NCBI GenBank assembly: GCA_015680685.1
Contig: MNCI01003573.1
Coordinates: 325,835 to 389,834 of the forward strand
Reading direction: 5' to 3'
DNA length: 64,000 nucleotides
Source: Gnetum montanum
Taxonomy: Eukaryota > Streptophyta > Gnetopsida > Gnetales > Gnetaceae
This document shows positions 58,916 to 64,000 of this stretch, piece by piece. The notes under the pieces were generated by a model. That model saw nothing but the letters and a program-made list of their open reading frames with translations, did no database searches and was not told where the DNA came from. Both the position numbers and the translations under genes were made by a program. The stretch's first letter is position 1. The number at the start of each line of letters is the position of its first letter.

Positions 58916-59719
58916 CTCCATGCATTGTTGTTATGCAGAATGAGTGCATGGAAATTATCTTCTTTAACCTTGAACACAACATTCCATATTTTAATAGTAG
59001 AATAGGTTCTTTGTTAATGAGAAGTAGCTCAAGTGGGTATTTAGTTGTTTAATGATAATTTTCAAATAAAATGTTATTAGTTTGAGTTACAATTGAGGTA
59101 CACAATAACAAGGTGTTAGCCTAGTGGTATGGGTTTTGGCCTAGTAACTCCATGTCAGAGGTATGATGCTATTAGATAGAACTAAGTTATAAAATTCTAT
59201 AAATCTTGGGGCATACTTTTATTTCACTTATTTCAGGTTCCAACACATTTGAGGTACACAAAATAGATCTAGTGTTTAATCTATGGATTTGATGTTTCTT
59301 CGACAAATTTGATTTTTTAGTAATATTTCTCTAGCAAATTTATTTGGAATTACATGCAATGTCATTAGATTTAGTAGGCGATCCTTCAAGAGGATCCATT
59401 GCTTCTTTGCCATTCTATGTGTTACTTGATGATTTATATGAATCTATTACTTAAGAACTTTTTTGAAGGTGTATTTTCATGCAAATTCTAAGTTATTTAC
59501 CTTGTTTCTTAAGTTTTTAAAGTCATGTAAACTTGGTTTAGAAAGATTCATATTGGAAAATTTTACAACCATTATCATTTGTTTTAGAACTTGCAATCTC
59601 TTCAACCATTGCAGCTTTATCCTTGTTTTGATAATAATCCTATTTTGTATCCATTTTTTTCCTTCATTCTTGATCACTACTTCCTTGGTCTTCTCATTAC
59701 TCTACAATTTCTAGAGTTA
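58916..59719. other. Sequence right of gypsy C; possible SINE head at 59,109
   Basis: Mostly AT-rich without a match. A 'tgcattgttgttatgcagaa' echo of 58,880-58,900 begins it. At 59,109-59,165 'ggtgttagcctagtggtatg' fits a tRNA A box, but the B box ('gtcagaggtatgatgct') is poor, so a SINE is only possible. Confidence 0.35.
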
Positions 59720-61574
59720 TTTGGAACTTCTCATGTAAGGAGGCCTACATTTTTTCTATCTTAGCTGATATTTTAGTGACAGATTTGTGTATTGATAAGG
59801 TTTTCCTTTGCACTTCACCAAGTGATGCCTCTTCCTTTAAGTCATAAAAAGATACCTCCCTTTTGCGAATGAAGGGATCTTTGTTATATTCCTTTGCACT
59901 TTTACATTTTTTAGCTCCCCCTCTTCTTTAGCCACATGTTTAATAAGTCTTTGTATTTGATGGACCCACATATAAAAAATTCTTCCTTGGGCATAAATCC
60001 TAAGGATTTTTCTTATCTTGTTTCTGAGCCCATCTATAATATGGCAAAGTTATTGCTGTTGGGAGTACCCATGGCTTGGACATCAGTGTAATAGAGAGTA
60101 ATACATACCTAGGGCTGCATCAAAGGACTCATGATTTCCCTACTTCCATCCTTGGATCTATTTGGTATTTGTCTTTGAAGAGCTCTAACATAGTACTTCA
60201 TCATTGAATGGATTCCAATTCTAAGGACTGCTACTAGCTTTTTGCTTCCTTAGTGAGTGTCCTTGGAAATGATTTTAGATTTTGACATTTATTTTCTATA
60301 TTTTGCAAGGCATAAGCATCATGAAAGGCTTGGAGATGATTTTGTGAATTTGAATTATATACTCCTTCAAAACTGGGGATACTATTCGTATTCAATCTCT
60401 TAATCCTACTCTTCCTCGAGTGCCTTGTTGGAGTTCTTACTACCTATAAAATGTTAAGCATATTTTGGGTAGCTAGGAGAGGCTCATCATAATCATGATG
60501 ATCATGATGACCCCTTTCATGACCATGATGTCTATGATGAGTTTTGTTATGCCTTTGGTCTCTATGAGACTCCCTCCTCTTGTGGTTATCTCTACCATTA
60601 ATATTGATTACCTTGATGGGATCCTTGTTCATTTCTTTCACATTGTTCATTCCCATCTTGATCTTTACTCTTTATCCTGTTAGATTTTGAGGATGAAGAT
60701 GAAGAGGCTGATGAGGATGAATAACGAGAACTAGGAGAATGATGCCTACTAGTTTCTCTCCTTTAGTCCCTACCTTGATCCTTATGCTTCTCTTTGTCTT
60801 TCTTTTGTTCATTATCCTTAACCTTAGATGATTAGCTAGGATTATTATCTCTTGAGGTTCCCTGGTCATATGATCTAGTTTTTCCATTTCCAAGGTTCTC
60901 CAAAGTTGATTGTAACCTTTAGCGAAGGGTCTCCTTGTCATAGAGAGGAGGAGAATCTATGTATTGAGAGTGGTTAAGAAAGAAATCCTCACCCTCTTTG
61001 TGCTATTGTAAGAATAATTATGTTGGAGTCCTCTTGCCTTAGAATCCTCATATTATGCTTCCATGTATTAATGTTTCTTTTGTTATGCATTAGTGGGTTG
61101 ATAGTCCCTGTAGGCATAGTCTTGGACTTTATATTCTGAGTTAAGTGCTGTGATGTCTAGCTTGATGAGATTGTTCATTAACGTGGTGGGAATAGATCGA
61201 TTTGGAGGCAATACTATGTTGCCTTCCATGTTCCTCCAGTGCATTTGTTCATCTTGATGCAGATTAAGATGAGACCTAGATTATAGGGATCCGGATGAGA
61301 ATAGACAATCCTCAATTGTTAGAGCTTCTTTGATGCTTCCCGTTGTTGATTGGATTTGCTAGTATGTGATGGAGATTTGTCCCTGTAAGAAGAAGCCATA
61401 TTAGTTATAGATTAAAAAAAGAGTATCTTTTCTAGTTTCATATTATTTATTTATTTGTTTCCTTAATGGATGATAGTGATTTGCTATAGGTTTTTCACAA
61501 TGTTTTTGTATAACTTCACAGTCTTTTCCTACTTATCACACTTAGCTAAACTAAGTCCCTAGTAATGGCACCAA
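59720..61574 (-). mobile_element. Gypsy B2, truncated: PBS and gag only
   Basis: Minus strand. PBS-like TTGGTGCCATTACTAGGGA is at 61,556-61,574, a possible gag ATG at 61,399 (MASSYRDKSP), His/Arg-rich gag at 60,444-60,941 with an RDNHKRRESHRDQRH segment and the family motif LLATQNMLNIL. Homology to B1 (7,970-8,110) fades near 59,720, so protease, pol and the 3' LTR are missing. Confidence 0.7.
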
Positions 61575-62437
61575 TGATGAGTAGTAAGTATGCCCTATGC
61601 CCAACCATACAAATCACAAATGTGTACTAGTGATTTGGTTGAATTCTGTAGACTTAGTTCTTTAGTTTTTCTGTAGTCCTAAACTATGAATCAAGGGATC
61701 ATGTGATCATTGTCTTCCTAACTCACTCTTGTGTTTCTAGTATGTGTGGTTAAATGTGAGTTAAGGCTTATGATGTCTATTTTTGTAAGTGTTTTATATA
61801 TTTGCTTATCCTAAGGGCTAGGTGCATAAATGAATATTCAATATTTAACTATTTAACTAAGCTATTTTAATAACTAACTATCCTAACATAAGTAGTTGTT
61901 CCCACTTACTGTATGTATCTTGAATTCATATTATGCTACTGGGTTACCAAATAGTTATTACTGGTCGCTACTAGGATTACCAAGCATGGCATGTCATGTT
62001 TGAAGTGGTCCTACTTATGTGTTTATGATTAAGTGCATTAATTAATTAGGAGTTATAAAAGTAAAGTGCAAATAAGAGAGATTAAACTAATCCAAGTGTT
62101 GTAATGAATGCTAGAAATCTCATCTTTATTACCATTCACATCAATGTGTTTAGGTACGTGACACTTGGATAAAGATTCGTACAATCTCTTAAATTCACAT
62201 TGCGGGTACTTAGAGGAAAATATTCTAACTATAGAGAAATCAAACTGTAAGCACTTCACTATGCTGTGGACCTAAGGTGCCATAAATGCAATTGGTGCTC
62301 ACATTTATATACGCTGCACATGGGTCAGCGTCGACACATTTGTGTTGATGTACGTCATCATGCATTGACGGGGATATGTCAATGAGGTTGCATTGATGCA
62401 TGTTTATCAACACAACCTACCTAAAGATGGTTCATCA
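61575..62437 (-). repeat. Family B 5' LTR of B2
   Basis: TGATGAGTAGTAAG to AGATGGTTCATCA on the + strand. The R hairpin is ATCTTTATT 62,122-62,130 with GATAAAGAT 62,168-62,176. A minus-strand TATA-like 'tataaatg' is near 62,305. It abuts the internal stub of B3. Confidence 0.8.
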
Positions 62438-62529
62438 GTTAATAAATTCTATACTTTCCCAAATTTTGTAAGAAGCTCAATCTTACTTTTGTTCACTTGA
62501 GGACAAGTTTTTAGTCGGTTATGAGGGTA
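62438..62529 (+). mobile_element. 3' internal stub of gypsy B3
   Basis: Holds the gypsy 3' end: 'cttgaggacaagtttttagt' then the polypurine-like GGTTATGAGGGTA. The rest of B3 is missing, replaced by the B2 LTR facing it. Confidence 0.7.
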
Positions 62530-63570
62530 TGATGAGTCATAACTAGACAGGTTGCATTGATGGACATGTGTCAATGTAGCCCTATTAATATATGCTCATC
62601 GACACATGACTAGATGTGTTAACACAAATGCATTGAGGTTGACGCAAGAAGGACTTGTATAAATGCACTCAGCACTGGCATTTATGGAATTGAGAATTCA
62701 TAGCATAGTGAAATTCTTGTAGTTTCTTTTCTCTAGAGTGAGAATAGTTTCTCTCAAAGTTTCCACAATGTGCATTTAAGAGATTGTACAGTGCTTTATT
62801 TGAGTGCCTATGTACCTGAACACATTGGCTTGAATGATAATAAAGTCAAGATTTCCTACATTCATTGCAACACTTAAATTAGTTTACTCTTTAGTTTTAA
62901 TGCAATCTACATTTATGGCCTTGAATAATTAATATAATTAATCATAAAAACATAAGTACAACCACTTTGAGGATAACATATTACGCTTGGTAATCCCATT
63001 AGTGGATATTTGGCACACCCAGTAATAGCCACTTGGTAACTTGGGATGTGTACGACAAGTAGGAATGGGTACTTTACCTTAGGATAGTTAGATTAGCTAA
63101 GTAGTTAAATAATTAATTTTTAAATATCCATTTATTCATTTAGCCATTAGGATAAAAAATATATAAAAATACTTATAAAAATAGACATCATGTGCCTTAA
63201 CTCATATTTAACTATATGTACTCATAACTTAAGTGTGAGTTAGCAACACAATGTATCATACAATTCTATGATTCATTGTTTAGGACTATAAAAAACTCAG
63301 GAAACTAAGTCTATGAAATTTGACCGAAATGCTAGTGAAAACTTATAAATACTTATAAAAATAGAAATCATGTGCCGTAACTCATATTTAACTATACGTA
63401 CTCATAACACAAGTGTGAGTTAGGAAATCAATGATCATACAATTCTATGATTCATTGTTTAGGACTATAAAAAACTTAGGAAACTAAGTCTATGCAATTC
63501 AACCAAAACACTAGTGAATGCTTATGATTTGTATGGTTAGGTGTAGGGGATGCGTGCTGCTCATAACTCA
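62530..63570 (+). repeat. Family B 3' LTR of B3
   Basis: Starts TGATGAGTCATAACTAG and has a TATAAATG box at about 62,659 and the R hairpin (CTTTATT 62,794-62,800, AATAAAG 62,839-62,845). It ends near CTGCTCATAACTCA, with a 180-bp internal duplication near its 3' end. Confidence 0.75.
63171..63530. repeat. 180-bp tandem duplication in the B3 LTR
   Basis: Units 63,171-63,350 and 63,351-63,530 share long identical runs (for example 'tcatacaattctatgattca'). Not present in the B1 or B2 LTRs, so it arose in this copy. Confidence 0.85.
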
Positions 63571-63913
63571 TGTTGCACTCAAATTTGTTAAATAAATTAT
63601 ATATGAAAGTCATAGATAAAGAAGCTATTGTTAACATACATTACCAAGACATTTAAAGCATCCAAACTCTTACCAAGTTTGATATACCAATGGTTAAAAT
63701 CTTTTTGTTTTCTTTTCTTTATTTTTTTTTCCAATTTTTTGATTAAAGATGTAAGACGTAAACTCAAAACCTGTATATACTTAGAAAAGTAATTTAATAT
63801 TAATAAAGTAAATAGAAGATTATAAATCTATAAACCAACTAAATTTATTAAGATAAATGCTTTCTTACTCATTGATAGATCTCAATAATTCTTATGTAAT
63901 TATTTAAACCAAG
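63571..63913. other. AT-rich gap between LTRs
   Basis: No gene or element recognised. Confidence 0.5.
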
Positions 63914-64000
63914 TGATGAGTGGCGAGGTACCCCTACACTCAACCATATGAAACAAGTGTCGCACGCGCGATCCGGTCGAACTCCGCAGATAGACTAGTT
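63914..64000 (-). repeat. Family A LTR, cut by window end
   Basis: Begins TGATGAGTGGCGAGGTACCC and follows the 11,208 LTR through the ACTCAACCATA and GATCCGGTCGAACT blocks. Minus orientation, truncated by the window edge. Confidence 0.85.

Noticed and set aside
1-64000. CRISPR arrays, rRNA or intact tRNA genes
   Set aside because: No regularly spaced short repeats and no rRNA or full tRNA signatures were found. The tRNA-like boxes at 39,630 and 59,109 are SINE-type at best.

Overview
The window looks like nuclear DNA of a seed plant with a very large, repeat-rich genome. A conifer or other gymnosperm is most likely, but that is inference: the evidence is long introns filled with old transposons, degraded Ty3/gypsy elements, a decayed endogenous caulimovirid and a class IV chitinase relic. 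Only two protein genes look intact over the part that can be read. All RNA signals and splice sites were read by eye.

Layout. (1) 1-10.6 kb: two related Ty3/gypsy elements. The 3' end and 3' LTR of one (family A, + strand) sits inside the 3' region of a minus-strand one (B1: LTR, PBS, gag, protease, RT/RNase H, integrase). (2) 10.6-13.3 kb: a decayed CCR4-type deadenylase pseudogene on the minus strand, split by a family A solo LTR with a perfect 5-bp target duplication. (3) 13.3-34.0 kb: a complete sterol C-24 methyltransferase gene (SMT1, + strand, 13 exons, 341 codons plus stop). Its upstream region has an inverted-repeat element and tandem duplications. Intron 2 holds a 2-kb LTR-like insertion, intron 5 an L1-type and two RTE-type LINE relics, and intron 12 an antisense NPH3/RPT2-family gene that seems to lack its BTB exon. 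(4) 35.1-39.8 kb: a cluster of broken gene pieces (guanine deaminase, GH19 chitinase, an LTR scrap, PIF1-type helicase), a 200-bp-arm foldback element and a SINE. (5) 40.4-46.2 kb: an endogenous caulimovirid, minus strand, with an extra reading frame beyond RNase H. (6) 46.3-58.9 kb: a near full-length + strand gypsy element (C) with an extra env-like 3' ORF. (7) 59.7-64 kb: truncated family B elements placed head-on, then the start of another family A LTR.

The retroelements share PBS type, LTR ends and an LTR poly(A) hairpin, so most of the window is one superfamily inserting near or into itself around a single housekeeping gene of sterol synthesis.
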